DNA of 64,000 bases from Alphaproteobacteria bacterium (lineage in GTDB: Bacteria; Pseudomonadota; Alphaproteobacteria; TMED109): the NCBI GenBank assembly GCA_030828505.1, contig JAURCJ010000003.1, forward strand, positions 82,584 through 146,583, written 5' to 3'. The notes under the pieces were generated by a model that was not told the origin of the DNA, searched no databases, and saw only the letters and a list, made by a program, of their open reading frames with translations. Numbering within the stretch: position 1 is the stretch's first letter; the number at the start of each line of letters is the position of its first letter. The position numbers and the translations under genes are program-made. Positions 63,470 through 64,000 of this stretch are shown one piece after another.

Positions 63470-64000
63470 ATGTGTAAATTATCCAAAATTACATACTTAA
63501 CTATTTTATTTATATTTTTAAGTAATATTAGCCATGCTGCTTGTTTAAGTGAATCTAAGATAAAAGAAATTATTAATGGTTTTCCTAATACACCAATTAC
63601 TGGGATTAATGGAGATATTACTTTAGAGGATGCATATTGTAGTCAAAATAAATATGTAAGCGTATTAAAAAATCTTAATGGAAATGTAATAGGTTATAAA
63701 GTTGGCTTTACGGGCAAAGCTACACAAGATAGATTTAAAATAGATAAACCGGCTACAGCTGTTTTATTTGAGCATATGTTTATAAAAAATGGTTCTTCAA
63801 TAAATAAAGATTTTGGATATAGAACTCTAATTGAACCTGATTTAATGATGATAGTAAAAAACTCTAATATAATGAAAGCAAAAAATTCTTTAGAAGCTTC
63901 AAAATATATTTCTTCTATACATCCTTATATGGAATTACCTGCATTACAAATTGCTAAGGGAGAACCAATAACGGGAAGCGTTATAGTTGCTATAAATATG
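63470..64000 (+). CDS. Exported hydratase-like protein (MhpD/FAH fold), 3' end cut by the window edge
   Basis: The frame from the ATG at 63470 (GGAG site upstream) runs open for 177 codons to the end. It has a signal peptide (ITYLTILFIFLSNISHAAC) and then a 2-keto-4-pentenoate hydratase-like core: GNVIGYKVGFTGKATQDRF, KPATAVLFEHMF, and LIEPDLMMIV near the metal ligands. Relatives are cytoplasmic, so an exported member is odd. The C-terminal part is not visible. It continues the metY run with a 17-base gap. Confidence 0.7.
   Translation, partial: MCKLSKITYLTILFIFLSNISHAACLSESKIKEIINGFPNTPITGINGDITLEDAYCSQNKYVSVLKNLNGNVIGYKVGFTGKATQDRFKIDKPATAVLFEHMFIKNGSSINKDFGYRTLIEPDLMMIVKNSNIMKAKNSLEASKYISSIHPYMELPALQIAKGEPITGSVIVAINM

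Overview
The window is a very AT-rich, densely packed bacterial chromosome segment with short intergenic gaps, many 1-8 bp gene overlaps, no insertion sequence, no prophage gene and no CRISPR array. The conserved order tRNA-Leu, tig, clpP, clpX, lon, hup, together with Gram-negative porins, a TonB system and TRAP transporters, points to an alphaproteobacterium. Low GC, compact layout and a diet of small organic compounds (phosphonates, 2-oxo and 2-hydroxy acids, acyl-CoAs, ketones) suggest a streamlined marine lineage of the SAR11, HIMB59 or AEGEAN-169 kind. That placement is inference; nothing here fixes the genus.

Layout. 1-3.0 kb: a truncated outer-membrane porin, a small winged-helix-like protein and an ammonium channel. 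3.3-3.9 kb: the collapsed remnant of a PQQ alcohol dehydrogenase. 3.9-6.5 kb: a TPP riboswitch and a ThiYZX importer for thiamine pyrimidine precursors, followed by an aldehyde dehydrogenase. 8-11 kb (minus): Baeyer-Villiger-type monooxygenase, NIPSNAP protein and PCuAC copper chaperone, divergent from 11.1-14.7 kb (plus): CoA-transferase, acyl-CoA ligase and crotonase. 14.7-21.6 kb (minus): an eight-gene phosphonate operon made of a CmcJ-like oxygenase, an enolase-superfamily dehydratase, PhnD-PhnC-PhnE, PhnY-PhnZ and a CitE-like lyase. 22-24.7 kb: TenA, acyl-CoA dehydrogenase, a GYD protein and a secreted barrel-like protein. 24.9-30.6 kb: GST, M20 peptidase, then threonine dehydratase, lactate-type dehydrogenase and an orphan TRAP binding protein, and a tiny secreted His/Asp-rich peptide. 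30.8-38.6 kb: pdxA, three tRNAs, hup and the Lon/ClpXP/trigger factor block. 38.7-43.1 kb: an AceE-like E1 dehydrogenase divergent from an Lrp regulator and the NAD(P)HX repair enzyme. 43.1-49.6 kb: an OprP-like porin and a complete TonB module (receptor, ExbB, two ExbD, TonB). 49.7-56.6 kb: Sel1-like protein, nitroreductase, crotonase, flavin reductase, TAXI-type TRAP transporter and an SbmA/BacA-like transporter. 56.6-64 kb: cysK, atypical SDR, TauD-like dioxygenase and GST; 3-hydroxyacyl-CoA dehydrogenase; MetY; an alpha/beta hydrolase; and a truncated exported hydratase-like protein.

How it fits together. Phosphonate import feeds PhnY/PhnZ, which would release phosphate. Thiamine pyrimidine is scavenged (ThiYZX plus TenA) under TPP control, and several TPP- or acyl-CoA-dependent enzymes follow. 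The most unusual signals are the extra oxygenase, dehydratase and lyase genes embedded in the phosphonate operon, and a second ExbD in which the membrane aspartate that carries protons is replaced by asparagine.
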